Positions 24,411 to 33,607 of a stretch of 64,000 bases of DNA are shown in pieces. The translations under genes were made by a program, and so were the position numbers. The notes beneath the pieces are model-generated. The model searched no databases. It saw only the letters and a program-made list of their open reading frames with translations, and was not told where the DNA came from. Source of the stretch: Streptomyces sp. DT2A-34 (lineage in GTDB: Bacteria > Actinomycetota > Actinomycetes > Streptomycetales > Streptomycetaceae); the NCBI RefSeq assembly GCF_030499515.1, contig NZ_JASTWJ010000001.1, forward strand, positions 5,932,001 through 5,996,000. Reading direction: 5' to 3'. Positions within the stretch are counted from its first letter, which is position 1. Each line of letters starts with the position of its first letter.

Positions 24411-27400
24411 ATGAGCCTGCACGGTCTGCTCGACGCCGTAGTCAAGGACACCGCCCTCGCGGAAGCGATCACGGCGGCCGCAGACGGCAACCGCATGCAC
24501 GTCGACCTGGTCGGCCCCCCGGCGGCCCGCCCGTTCGCGATCGCCGCCCTGGCCCGCGAGACCGACCGCCCGGTCCTCGCGGTGACGGCGACGGGCCGCG
24601 AGGCCGAGGACCTGGCGGCAGCCCTGCGCTCCCTCCTCCCCCCGGAGGGCGTCGTGGAGTACCCGTCCTGGGAGACCCTCCCGCACGAGCGCCTCAGCCC
24701 CCGCAGCGACACCGTCGGCCGCCGCCTCGCGGTCCTGCGCCGCCTCGCCCACCCCCGCCCCGACGACCCCGAGACGGGCCCGGTCTCCGTCGTCGTATCC
24801 CCCGTCCGCTCGGTCCTCCAGCCGCAGGTCAAGGGCCTCGGCGACCTGGAACCGGTGGCCCTGCGGACCGGCGAGACCGCCGACCTCAACGAGATCGTCG
24901 AAGCCCTCGCCGCCGCCGCGTACGCGCGCGTGGAACTCGTCGAGAAGCGCGGCGAGTTCGCCGTACGAGGCGGCATCCTGGACGTCTTCCCGCCCACCGA
25001 AGAGCACCCCCTGCGCATCGAGTTCTGGGGCGACGACGTCGAGGAGATCCGCTACTTCAAGGTCGCCGACCAGCGCTCCCTCGAAGTCGCCGAACACGGC
25101 CTGTGGGCCCCGCCCTGCCGCGAACTCCTCCTCACCGACGACGTCCGCGCACGCGCGCGTGCCCTCGCCGAGCAGCACCCCGAGCTCGGCGAACTGCTCG
25201 GCAAGATCGCCGAGGGCATCGCCGTCGAGGGCATGGAGTCCCTCGCCCCCGTCCTCGTCGACGACATGGAGCTGCTCCTCGACGTCCTGCCCAAGGGCGC
25301 CATGGCCGTCGTATGCGACCCGGAACGGGTACGCACGCGTGCCGCCGACCTCGTAGCCACGTCGCAGGAGTTCCTGCAGGCGTCCTGGGCCGCCACGGCC
25401 GGCGGCGGCGAGGCGCCCATCGACGTCGGCGCGGCCTCCCTGTGGTCCATCGCGGACGTCCGGGACCGGGCGCGCGAGCTGGACATGATGTGGTGGTCGG
25501 TGTCGCCGTTCGCGGCCGACGACGAACTCGACGCCGACACCCTCAAGCTGGGGATGCACGCCCCCGAGTCGTACCGCGGCGACACCGCGAAGGCCCTCGC
25601 CGACACCAAGGGCTGGCTCGCCGAAGGCTGGCGCACGGTCTTCGTGACCGAGGCGCACGGCCCGGCGGCCCGCACGGTCGAGGTCCTCGGCGGCGAGGGC
25701 GTGGCGGCGCGTCTGGAGGCGGACCTGGGGGAGATCGCCCCGGCGGTCGTCCATGTCGCCTGCGGCTCGATCGACTACGGCTTCGTGGACCCCGTGCTCA
25801 AGCTGGCCGTGCTGACCGAGACCGACCTGTCCGGGCAGAAAGCGGCCGGCAAGGACGGCGCCCGCATGCCGGCCCGCCGCCGCAAGACCATCGACCCGCT
25901 CACCCTGGAGACGGGCGACTACATCGTCCACGAGCAGCACGGCGTCGGCCGCTACATCGAGATGGTGCAGCGCACCGTCCAGGGCGCCACGCGCGAGTAC
26001 CTCGTCGTCGAGTACGCCCCCGCCAAGCGCGGCCAGCCCGGCGACCGCCTGTACATCCCCACCGACCAGCTGGAGCAGATCACCAAGTACGTCGGTGGCG
26101 AGGCCCCCACCCTGCACCGCCTGGGCGGCGCCGACTGGACGAAGACCAAGGCGCGCGCGAAGAAGGCGGTCAAGGAGATCGCGGCCGACCTGATCAAGCT
26201 GTACAGCGCGCGCATGGCGGCGCCGGGGCACGCCTTCGGCTCGGACACCCCCTGGCAGCGCGAGCTGGAGGACGCCTTCCCGTACGTGGAGACGCCGGAC
26301 CAGCTGACGACGATCGCCGAGGTCAAGGAGGACATGGAGAAGTCGGTCCCGATGGACCGCCTGATCTGCGGCGACGTCGGCTACGGCAAGACGGAGATCG
26401 CGGTCCGGGCCGCCTTCAAGGCCGTACAGGACGGCAAGCAGGTGGCGGTGCTGGTGCCGACGACCCTGCTGGTGCAGCAGCACTTCGGGACGTTCTCCGA
26501 GCGCTACTCGCAGTTCCCGGTGAACACCCGGGCGCTGTCCCGCTTCCAGACCGACACCGAGGCGAAGGCGGTCCTGGAGGGCCTGAAGGACGGCTCGGTG
26601 GACATCGTCATCGGCACCCACCGGCTGTTCTCGTCGGAGACCAAGTTCAAGGACCTGGGCCTGGTCATCGTCGACGAGGAGCAGCGCTTCGGCGTCGAGC
26701 ACAAGGAACAGCTGAAGAAGCTGCGCGCCAACGTCGACGTCCTGACGATGTCCGCGACCCCGATCCCCAGAACCCTGGAGATGGCGGTCACCGGCATCCG
26801 CGAGATGTCGACGATCACCACCCCGCCCGAGGAGCGGCACCCGGTCCTGACCTTCGTCGGCCCGTACGAGGAGAAGCAGATCGGCGCCGCGATCCGCCGT
26901 GAACTGCTGCGCGAGGGCCAGGTCTTCTACATCCACAACCGGGTCGAGTCGATCGACCGGGCGGCCGCGCGCCTGCGCGAGATCGTCCCCGAGGCGCGTA
27001 TCGCCACCGCCCACGGCCAGATGTCGGAGCAGGCGCTGGAGCAGGTCGTCGTCGACTTCTGGGAGAAGAAGTTCGACGTCCTGGTCTCGACGACGATCGT
27101 CGAGTCCGGCATCGACATCTCCAACGCCAACACCCTGATCGTGGAGCGCGGCGACAACTTCGGCCTGTCGCAGCTGCACCAGCTGCGCGGCCGGGTCGGG
27201 CGAGGCAGGGAGCGCGGCTACGCCTACTTCCTGTACCCCCCGGAGAAGCCCCTCACGGAGACGGCCCACGAGCGTCTGGCGACCATCGCCCAGCACACGG
27301 AGATGGGCGCGGGCATGTACGTGGCGATGAAGGACCTGGAGATCCGAGGGGCCGGCAATCTGCTGGGCGGCGAGCAGTCCGGCCACATCGCGGGCGTCGG

Positions 27401-27941
27401 CTTCGACCTGTACGTCCGTATGGTCGGCGAGGCGGTCGCGGACTACCGGGCGTCCCTGGAGGGCGGCGTCGAGGAGGAGCCGCCGCTCGAGGTCAAGATC
27501 GAACTCCCCGTCGACGCGCACGTCCCGCACGACTACGCGCCCGGCGAGCGGCTCCGGTTGCAGGCCTACCGCTCCATCGCCTCCGCCAACACGGAGGAGG
27601 ACATCAAGGCCGTACGCGAGGAACTCGTCGACCGCTACGGCAAGTTGCCGGAGCCGGTCGAGAACCTCCTGCTGGTGGCGGGCCTGCGCATGCTGGCACG
27701 CGCGTGCGGCGTCGGCGAGATCGTCCTGCAGGGCAACAACATCCGCTTCGCGCCGGTGGAGTTGCGGGAATCGCAGGAGCTCAGGCTCAAGCGCCTGTAC
27801 CCGGGCACCGTCATCAAGCCGGCGGCGCACCAGGTGCTGGTGCCGCGTCCGAAGACCGCGAAGGTGGGCGGGAAGCCGCTCGTCGGGCGGGAGTTGCTGG
27901 GGTGGGTCGGGGAGTTCCTGGCGTCGATTCTGGGGTCCTGA
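24411..27941 (+). CDS. mfd: Transcription-repair coupling factor Mfd
   Basis: A 1176-residue protein of full family length. Mfd removes RNA polymerase stalled at DNA lesions and recruits UvrA. The N-terminal UvrB-like region contains VVEYPSWETLPHERLSPRSDTVGRR. The RNAP-interacting domain begins at about residue 495 (GDYIVHEQHGVGRY). The helicase core has Walker A GDVGYGKTE with Lys660, the DEEQ box at 755-758, the motif MSATPIPRTLEMA, and the TRG region with NRVESIDRAAARL. The C-terminal D7 domain closes the protein. It stands alone after a repeat-rich gap and ends 9 bp from the convergent SnoaL-like gene. Confidence 0.98.
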   Translation: MSLHGLLDAVVKDTALAEAITAAADGNRMHVDLVGPPAARPFAIAALARETDRPVLAVTATGREAEDLAAALRSLLPPEGVVEYPSWETLPHERLSPRSDTVGRRLAVLRRLAHPRPDDPETGPVSVVVSPVRSVLQPQVKGLGDLEPVALRTGETADLNEIVEALAAAAYARVELVEKRGEFAVRGGILDVFPPTEEHPLRIEFWGDDVEEIRYFKVADQRSLEVAEHGLWAPPCRELLLTDDVRARARALAEQHPELGELLGKIAEGIAVEGMESLAPVLVDDMELLLDVLPKGAMAVVCDPERVRTRAADLVATSQEFLQASWAATAGGGEAPIDVGAASLWSIADVRDRARELDMMWWSVSPFAADDELDADTLKLGMHAPESYRGDTAKALADTKGWLAEGWRTVFVTEAHGPAARTVEVLGGEGVAARLEADLGEIAPAVVHVACGSIDYGFVDPVLKLAVLTETDLSGQKAAGKDGARMPARRRKTIDPLTLETGDYIVHEQHGVGRYIEMVQRTVQGATREYLVVEYAPAKRGQPGDRLYIPTDQLEQITKYVGGEAPTLHRLGGADWTKTKARAKKAVKEIAADLIKLYSARMAAPGHAFGSDTPWQRELEDAFPYVETPDQLTTIAEVKEDMEKSVPMDRLICGDVGYGKTEIAVRAAFKAVQDGKQVAVLVPTTLLVQQHFGTFSERYSQFPVNTRALSRFQTDTEAKAVLEGLKDGSVDIVIGTHRLFSSETKFKDLGLVIVDEEQRFGVEHKEQLKKLRANVDVLTMSATPIPRTLEMAVTGIREMSTITTPPEERHPVLTFVGPYEEKQIGAAIRRELLREGQVFYIHNRVESIDRAAARLREIVPEARIATAHGQMSEQALEQVVVDFWEKKFDVLVSTTIVESGIDISNANTLIVERGDNFGLSQLHQLRGRVGRGRERGYAYFLYPPEKPLTETAHERLATIAQHTEMGAGMYVAMKDLEIRGAGNLLGGEQSGHIAGVGFDLYVRMVGEAVADYRASLEGGVEEEPPLEVKIELPVDAHVPHDYAPGERLRLQAYRSIASANTEEDIKAVREELVDRYGKLPEPVENLLLVAGLRMLARACGVGEIVLQGNNIRFAPVELRESQELRLKRLYPGTVIKPAAHQVLVPRPKTAKVGGKPLVGRELLGWVGEFLASILGS

Positions 27942-27950
27942 CCGAGGCGG

Positions 27951-28346
27951 CTACCGCTCGCCCCGCACCTCGGTGTTCTGGCAGGCGTGCAGCAGCCACC
28001 TGCCGTCGTCCTGGCGGGTCATGACGTACAGCGGGGCGCCCTCCGTGTCGCCGTTCGGGGAGTGGTAGACCTGCCGGACCTTGACGGCCGCCACGTCGGG
28101 ACGTAGGAACCGCGTGTGCACCACCTCGTAGGTGACCTCGCCGTCCCAGGTCGCGGTGGGCAGCACGGCGCGGGTGAACTCGGCGATCGCGTCGAGGCCG
28201 ATGAGGACCTTGCCGTGGCCGGTCGTCCACAGGGCGTCGGGGTGGAAGAGGGCGAGGAAGCCGTCGGCGTCCTTGGCGCGCTGGGTGCGTTCGACGGTGG
28301 CGACGACCTGCTCGATGGCCTTGATGTCCGTGGTTTCGGTGGTCAT
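27951..28346 (-). CDS. SnoaL-like / SgcJ-EcaC family protein
   Basis: A 131-residue protein of the NTF2-like fold, SgcJ/EcaC group: IEQVVATVERTQRAKDADGFLALFHPDALWTTGHGKVLIGLDAI at the N-terminus, then the strand pattern VHTRFLRPDVAAVKVRQVY and YVMTRQDDGRWLLHACQNTEV. Such proteins bind small hydrophobic ligands, and some are cyclases or isomerases; the true activity cannot be read from sequence. The start is best placed at ATG 28346, which gives MTTETTDIKA. It is convergent with mfd, with only 9 bp between the stops. Confidence 0.88.
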   Translation of the reverse strand: MTTETTDIKAIEQVVATVERTQRAKDADGFLALFHPDALWTTGHGKVLIGLDAIAEFTRAVLPTATWDGEVTYEVVHTRFLRPDVAAVKVRQVYHSPNGDTEGAPLYVMTRQDDGRWLLHACQNTEVRGER

Positions 28347-28507
28347 GCGGATCACTCTGGGACCTCAACCGGACTTGAGGTCAAGGGCTGCCCGGGGCTT
28401 CGGGGCGTTGCCGAGCCAGTGCGAAGCCGCCCGCGGGAGATGGTCTCCGCGGGCGGCCTCTGCTCTCGGGTCGAGTGGCCCTCCGTGGCCCTCCGTGAGG
28501 CTCCGGC

Positions 28508-28708
28508 TTACGGCTGATCGGGCCTGTCGCGGTCCCTGCCGAGGTCGCGGTCCCTGCCGAGGTCGCGTTCCATCCGCTGCTGTGCGTCGTCGACCTGGCT
28601 CTCGTGCTTGTTGCCCGTCCTCTCGTTGACCTTCCGTTCCGCGGCGTCGGACATGTTGCCGGACTTGTCCTGCCCGTGGCGGTTCTTGAACCTGTCGAAG
28701 ATGCCCAT
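28508..28708 (-). CDS. Small charged protein, MT0933-antitoxin-like
   Basis: A 66-residue hydrophilic protein: MGIFDRFKNRHGQDKSGNMSD, then AAERKVNERTGNKHESQVDDAQQR and an Arg/Asp-rich tail. The start and the ERTGNKHESQVD block resemble the family of small actinobacterial proteins named after the putative M. tuberculosis MT0933 antitoxin. No toxin gene lies beside it, so an antitoxin role is doubtful. The tail is built from an 18-nt direct repeat (28537-28572) that encodes DRDLGR twice. The start ATG 28708 follows a strong AAGGAGCTCTGG. Confidence 0.75.
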   Translation of the reverse strand: MGIFDRFKNRHGQDKSGNMSDAAERKVNERTGNKHESQVDDAQQRMERDLGRDRDLGRDRDRPDQP

Positions 28709-28897
28709 CCAGAGCTCCTTCCAGGGGCGACTCACCACCGACGATACGCCCGAGTTGCGAGGTATGCGCGCTTTGGTCCGTTGTGGTCTGGACCTCTTGG
28801 ATGCCGCCGTGCGCCGGGCCGCTACCGTGTGCCCGACGGCGTACCAGGGAAAACCGCCTGTGCGGGGCGGAGCGGGCGACAAAGGGAGGGGCGCATC

Positions 28898-29668
28898 GTG
28901 ATGCGTCTGAGGGGCGGGGCGGCGAGCGCCGCGGCGATGCTCGGCATGGTGCTGGCACTGGCGGGGTGCGAGAACGTCGACCTACCCGTGGACAGCGAGC
29001 CCACCGGCTCCGTCCCGGCCACGGGTTCCGGCCGCGCCGTGAGCCCCCTGGACAATCCCGACGGCACCAAGCCGGGGCTCGCGCCCCTCACCTCGGACGC
29101 CGACCGGGCCGAGGCGCGGGCCCTCATCGAGAAGGTGGCGACGAAGGGCCGCGGCCCGAAGACGGGCTACGACCGCGACGAGTTCGGCTACGCCTGGATG
29201 GACTCGGCCCCGGGCGGCATCCCGTTCGCCCGCAACGGCTGCGACACCCGCAACGACCTCCTCCAGCGCGACGGCGAGGACCTCCGCTTCCGCTCCGGCT
29301 CGGACTGCGTCGTGACCTCCATGACCCTGCGCGACCCGTACACGGGCCGGACGATCGACTGGGCCAAGTCCCGCGCCACGACCGTACAGATCGACCACGT
29401 CATGCCGTTGTCGTACGACTGGCAGATGGGCGCCTCCCGCTGGCCGAAGGGCAAACGCCAGGACATCGCCAACGACCCCCTCAACCTCATACCGGTCGAC
29501 GGCCCCACCAACGGCTCCAAGGGCGACTCCGGCCCCGCGTCCTGGCTGCCCCCGAACAAGCGGATCCGCTGCTCGTACGCGGTGCGCTTCGCCCAGGTGT
29601 CGCTGAAGTACGAACTTCCCGTGACGGCTGCCGACAAGGAGATGATGTTGCGGCAGTGTGCCGGGTGA
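28898..29668 (+). CDS. HNH-endonuclease-family lipoprotein (DUF1524/GmrSD C-terminal type)
   Basis: A 256-residue exported lipoprotein with a nuclease domain. The signal peptide ends in the lipobox LALAGC (Cys near residue 26), followed by a Pro/Ser/Thr linker. The catalytic region has the HNH pattern of DUF1524/GmrSD C-terminal domains: QIDHVMPLSYDWQMGA (Asp-His), NDPLNLIPVDGPTNGSKGD, and SWLPPNKRIRCSYAVRF. It would act at the cell surface, perhaps on extracellular DNA. The start is GTG 28898 (8 bases after AAAGGGAGGG) rather than ATG 28901. Two later Cys (GCDTR and SDCVV) could form a disulphide. Confidence 0.92.
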   Translation: MMRLRGGAASAAAMLGMVLALAGCENVDLPVDSEPTGSVPATGSGRAVSPLDNPDGTKPGLAPLTSDADRAEARALIEKVATKGRGPKTGYDRDEFGYAWMDSAPGGIPFARNGCDTRNDLLQRDGEDLRFRSGSDCVVTSMTLRDPYTGRTIDWAKSRATTVQIDHVMPLSYDWQMGASRWPKGKRQDIANDPLNLIPVDGPTNGSKGDSGPASWLPPNKRIRCSYAVRFAQVSLKYELPVTAADKEMMLRQCAG

Positions 29669-29803
29669 TCCGGCGCGTGGGGAGAGCTGATCCGGCGGTG
29701 GCGGTGCCTGGCGGAGACGTGGCGCCCGGCGGCGGACCCGGTGCCTGCCGGTGGGTCAGAAAACGGCTATCCGGCGCGGCCGCCCGAGCCTACGGTGACC
29801 GGC

Positions 29804-30547
29804 ATGGAGTGGAAGGTATCGAGCCTCGCCGAACGCCCCGAGATGCTTGAGCGGGTCGTCGACATGGCGGACACCTGGCCGGAGTTCGCGGTTCAGGACC
29901 TCGTGGGTGACGCCCACTACGGCCGGATCCCCCGCGAACTCCCGCAGTACGTGCTGTTCGCCGAGGACGAGCGGGGTGAGGTCGTCGCCCACGCCTACAG
30001 CGTGCCCTTCGCCCTCGCCGCCGAGGGCCGTGGCCGACTGCCCGCGCGAGGCTGGGACGAGGTGCTGGTGTGGGCCTTCGCCGACCTGCGCCGCGGCACC
30101 CCGCCCGACACGGTCAGCGCCATCTCCGTCGTCATCGCCCCGCACGCCCGGGGCAGCGGCCTGTCCGCCAGGATGCTCTCCGCGATGCGCGACAACGCCC
30201 GGGCCCACGGCTTCCGCGAGGTCGTCGCCCCGGTCCGCCCCAACGCCAAGCACCTCGAACCGCGCCCCCCCATCGAGGAGTACGCCCGTCGCGTACGCCC
30301 CGACGGCCTGCCCCACGACCCGTGGCTGCGCGTCCACGCCCGCGCCGGCGCCACCATCGACTCCATCGCCCCGGCCTCCATGACCGTCGCCGGCTCACTG
30401 GAGCAGTGGCGCCGCTGGACCGGCCTGCCCTTCGACACCGCGGGCGACGTCGAGGTGCCCGGCGCGCTGGTGCCGGTGCGGTGCGAGCCGGAGCGGGACC
30501 ACGCGGTGTATGTCGAGCCCAACGTGTGGATGCGGCACCCGCTGTGA
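29804..30547 (+). CDS. GNAT-family acetyltransferase
   Basis: A 247-residue protein with an unusually long GNAT fold. It begins MEWKVSSLAERPEMLERVVDMADTWPEF. The core has LPQYVLFAEDERGEVVAHAYSVPF, the acetyl-CoA loop VVIAPHARGSGLSARMLSAMRDNARAHGF, and REVVAPVRPNAKHLEPRPPIEEYARRVR. The C-terminal extension (ASMTVAGSLEQWRRWTGLPFDTAGDVEVPGALVPV) is conserved in related streptomycete proteins. Substrate unknown. The start is uncertain: ATG 29804 lacks a clear ribosome binding site, and an in-frame GTG lies at 29795. Confidence 0.85.
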   Translation: MEWKVSSLAERPEMLERVVDMADTWPEFAVQDLVGDAHYGRIPRELPQYVLFAEDERGEVVAHAYSVPFALAAEGRGRLPARGWDEVLVWAFADLRRGTPPDTVSAISVVIAPHARGSGLSARMLSAMRDNARAHGFREVVAPVRPNAKHLEPRPPIEEYARRVRPDGLPHDPWLRVHARAGATIDSIAPASMTVAGSLEQWRRWTGLPFDTAGDVEVPGALVPVRCEPERDHAVYVEPNVWMRHPL

Positions 30548-30680
30548 GCAGACCGCCGACTCGGCCCTGCCTCGCTGGGCCCCAGGACTGATGCGGTCAG
30601 GCGGGGGATGTACTCTACGGCCGCCCGTCCTTATCTCGTGCATATATGCGCACGCTCCCGAGAAGCAGAGGTAAACCGCC

Positions 30681-31025
30681 GTGAAGCACAACGTTGGTGC
30701 CGCGACTGCGGCTCGATCGGGGGCCGGCACCGTGCCCGGGCTGCTCCCCAGGACGGCACTGGCGGCCGTACCGGTGCTGACGCTGGGGATGCTGGCGGCG
30801 GTGCCGTCGCTGGTGTTGGCCGTCCGGCGGGGTACGCGCGCCGACTGGCTGGCGGCGGTGGTCTTCACCGCGGTCAACGTGGCGTGGGTGGCCCAGGCGC
30901 TGCTCACCCCGGTGGAGACCCATGGCCTGCAGTACGCCGCCGATGTGCTGCTGCTGTTCGTCGCCACGGTCGGTGCCACCCTGCACTGCCTGCTGCGCAG
31001 ATCGTCCGAGAGCCGGCCGCGATGA
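30681..31025 (+). CDS. Small integral membrane protein
   Basis: A 114-residue protein with three predicted membrane spans: ALAAVPVLTLGMLAAVPSLVLAV, WLAAVVFTAVNVAWVAQALL, and VLLLFVATVGATLHCLL. I do not recognise a family. The start GTG 30681 has AGAGGT upstream. The ATGA overlap with the next gene (a BMP-like protein) indicates co-translation, so the two probably function together. The 5' flank from 30600 is less GC-rich (TACTCTACGG, CATATATGCGC) and may hold a promoter. Confidence 0.8.
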   Translation: MKHNVGAATAARSGAGTVPGLLPRTALAAVPVLTLGMLAAVPSLVLAVRRGTRADWLAAVVFTAVNVAWVAQALLTPVETHGLQYAADVLLLFVATVGATLHCLLRRSSESRPR

Positions 31026-31660
31026 AACTCCGGCGTACCTGGCGCGGGAACAAACGCGACAGCAAGAAGGGGCCGGCCGGCAAGCCCGCGCGCAAGGCCG
31101 CCGTCGCCCGTGTGATGGCCGCGACGGCGGGTGCGCTGCGGGGCCGCAGGGGCTGGGCCGCGGGCGGTGCGGCTGTCGTCGTCGTGCTCGGGGTGCTGGG
31201 CGCGTGGTTTCTCACCGGCGGGCAGGACGGGCCCCCTGATCCGCGTGCGCGCCAGTACACGGAGGTTGACGCGTGCCTGCTGACGGGAGAGAAGGGCATC
31301 GCGCCGGGCACGCCTGCCGCTTCCGTGTGGGAGGGGATGCGGAAGGCGTCCCTGGAGACCCGGGCCCGGGTCAACTACGTGCCGGTCACGGGGCCGCAGT
31401 CGGTGGACAACGTCCGGCCGTTCTTCAACAGTCTGATCCAGCGTCAGTGCGAAGTCGTCCTGGCGGTCGGCACCTCGCAGGTTCAGGTCACGCGGGCCGC
31501 CGCCGGGAAGAACCCCGATGTGCGCTTCGTCGTGGTGGACGGCACGTCGGGCACGAAGGCGGTCCACGCCGGAAACGTCACCGTCGCGAAGCCTGGCGGA
31601 AGCGTCAAGGAGACGGTGGCGGAATCGATCCGGCAGGCTGTGCGGATGGCCGAAAGGTGA
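31022..31660 (+). CDS. Membrane-anchored BMP-like (periplasmic binding fold) protein
   Basis: A 212-residue protein. The N-terminal 45 residues are strongly basic, followed by one membrane span (AAVVVVLGVLGAWFLTGG, residues 49-66), so the rest is probably outside the cell. The outer part resembles one lobe of basic-membrane-protein/PBP1 domains: YTEVDACLLTGEKGIAPGTPA, RARVNYVPVTGPQSVDNVRPFFNSLIQRQCEVVLAVG, and PDVRFVVVDGT. It is much shorter than full BMP receptors (about 330 residues), so it may be a half-domain sensor. It overlaps the preceding membrane-protein gene by 4 bp. Confidence 0.82.
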   Translation: MKLRRTWRGNKRDSKKGPAGKPARKAAVARVMAATAGALRGRRGWAAGGAAVVVVLGVLGAWFLTGGQDGPPDPRARQYTEVDACLLTGEKGIAPGTPAASVWEGMRKASLETRARVNYVPVTGPQSVDNVRPFFNSLIQRQCEVVLAVGTSQVQVTRAAAGKNPDVRFVVVDGTSGTKAVHAGNVTVAKPGGSVKETVAESIRQAVRMAER

Positions 31661-31689
31661 CGTACAGGCAGATGGTGGGGTCCGACCGA

Positions 31690-31787
31690 TAAAGATCAGC
31701 TAACGGCGTCGACTTTATGTGGCACTTATGTGACCCCAAAGTGCAAGCTTTCGAAGCTTTGTAAGCTTCTCAAGTAAAGGCTTGCCC
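31690..31787 (+). promoter_or_regulatory. AT-rich promoter region of the Rhs-like gene
   Basis: The 128 bp before the Rhs-like gene are markedly less GC-rich than their surroundings. Three AAGCTT hexamers occur within 24 bp (31745-31750, 31754-31759 and 31763-31768), the first two as a palindrome around TCG. This could be an operator or a promoter of foreign character. AAAGG at 31776-31780 serves as ribosome binding site for ATG 31788. Confidence 0.4.
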
Positions 31788-33500
31788 ATGCGCGTTCGCT
31801 GGGTCCACGGCCCTCGCTTGTTCCCGCCGGGTCGTGCCGGCAGGCGCAGAGCGAGGGCTACGGCACTTTCTGTCCTTGTCTCGTTCTCGTTCATGCTCAC
31901 CACCGAGACGGCGGCGGCCGCCGGGGCCACGCTGCCGGCGGTGAAAATGCCCGAGCTGTCGCTGTCCGGTCTGTGGGAATGGGCCTCCGAGTCCCCCTCG
32001 GCGGACACCCCGGACCAGGAGGGCGGCACCGCTCGCGGCAAGAGCCACCGCGCCTCGACCGCGGCCACCAGCGCCGACCGCGGTGTCGGTCGTAAGCCCG
32101 GCAAGGGCAAGGGGCAGCTCGATGCGTACGAGCGCCCCGTCGACGGGACCGAGAAGGCCACGACCGGCGCGGCCCCGGGCGGCGGGAAGAGCTTCGACGC
32201 CGACACCAGCAAGCGCGACGCCAAGAAGTCCACGGCCACGTCGGACTACTACGTCAACGCGGACGGCTCCACCACGATCCGCCACTACAACGGCCGCGCC
32301 AACTTCAAGGCGGCCGACGGCACCTGGAAGCCCATCGACACCAGCCTGGTCGAGGACAAGGGCGGCCGGTTCGAGCAGAAGGCCAACTCCCTCGACGTCG
32401 CGTTCGCCGCGAACGCCGCCGACGAGCAGCTGGCCTCCGTCGACTTCGGAGCCGGCCGGACCCTGTCGTACGCGCTGCGCGGCGCGCGCGAGGCCACGGC
32501 GGCCGAGGCCGAGGACGGCACCCTCGTCTACGCCGACGTGCTGCCGGAGACGGACGTGCAACTCGTCCCGATCGCCGACGGCTTCAAGGAGAACCTCGTC
32601 CTGCACTCGCCGGACGCGGCCGGCTCCTGGGTCTTCCCGCTGGAGGCGAAGGGCCTGACGCCGCGCGTCGCCAAGGACGGGGACGTGGAGTTCACCGACG
32701 CCGACGGCAAGGTGACCGCCACCATCCCGCACGGCTACATGGAGGACTCCCGCATCGACCGGCGCTCCGGCGAGGGCGTCCGCTCCCCGCGGGTCTCCTA
32801 CGAGCTGACCACGGTGGACGGCGAACCGGCGCTGCGGATGACCGCCGACCGCGACTGGCTGGACGACCCGAAGCGGGTCTACCCGGTCACCGTCGACCCC
32901 ACGACGGTCCTCGCCGCGAGCGAGGCGACTTACGTGCAGAACGACTACAGCGCCGACCGCTCCGCCGAGAACCAGATCAAGGTCGGTTCGTACGACTCGG
33001 GCACCACCAAGGCGAACTCCTTCCTGCAGTTCTCCTCACTGGGCTCGACGATCTCCGGCCAGAAGGTCTCCGCGGCCACCCTCAACGTCTGGGCGCTGTG
33101 GTCCTCGACGTGCACCGCCACGCCCTTCTCCGTGTACCCGGTGACCCAGTCGTGGTCGCCGTCGACGACCACCACGTACCCCGGTCCGGCGTACGGCTCC
33201 TCCATCGGCTCCGCCACGGTGGCCCCCGGCTCCTCGTGCACCAACACCAGCGGCAGCACCGGCGTAGGTGTGAAGATGCCGGTGACGCTGTCGACCTCGT
33301 GGTTCACCCAGGTCGCCACCGGCGGGGCCAACTACGGCCTGGCGCTGGCCGCGCCGACCGGCGACGCCCTGCACTGGAAGAAGTTCCACTCCGAGGACGC
33401 CGTGCGGCGGCGGCCGGAACCCCTTACTCCGGGGTTGCCGGGCATGCGCCCGACGCGATGTGGCTGGGCCACGGAAAGCCGCCGACCTGGATCGATATGA
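31788..33500 (+). pseudogene. N-terminal part of a secreted DNRLRE/Rhs-type wall toxin, truncated
   Basis: 570 codons that encode the front of a secreted Rhs/YD-repeat protein. A signal peptide (ATALSVLVSFSFMLTTETAAAAGA) is followed by an N-terminal linker, the block DYYVNADGSTTIRHYNGRANFKAADGTWKPIDTSLV, and a DNRLRE-type beta domain (ATYVQNDYSADRSAENQIKVGSYDSG, ending DALHWKKFHSEDA). Intact relatives continue for well over 1,000 more residues of YD repeats and Hint. Here the frame leaves the family after HSEDA at about 33400, runs 31 unrelated codons and stops at 33500, while a toxin tip continues in another frame. It is best read as a deletion remnant. Confidence 0.85.
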
Positions 33501-33607
33501 CCAAGCGGGTGAACAGTAGCCTTTCCGCCCAGGGACAGCGCTGTCCCGTGGGATGCAGGCCGAAGAAGTTCGTACTGGTCGATGAGAGAGGTGGCGATGG
33601 TGACTGA
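33404..33607 (+). pseudogene. Displaced toxin C-terminal tip of an Rhs protein
   Basis: In the frame offset from the DNRLRE gene, 33404-33607 encodes GTPYSGVAGHAPDAMWLGHG, then KPPTWIDMTKRVNSSLSAQ and GCRPKKFVLVDERGGDGD. Text like this (PPTW-D-R-NSSL-AQ-PVG) is found at the extreme C-terminus of polymorphic toxins. I cannot name its catalytic family. It has no start of its own, and its stop overlaps the start of the SUKH immunity gene by 11 bp, the classical toxin-tip/immunity arrangement. The large Rhs core that should precede it is missing. Confidence 0.65.

Noticed and set aside
24117..27830. Minus-strand open frame of 1,237 codons opposite mfd
   Set aside because: Shadow of mfd: low-complexity Leu/Arg/Asp/Gly text without domains, while mfd has all its motifs.
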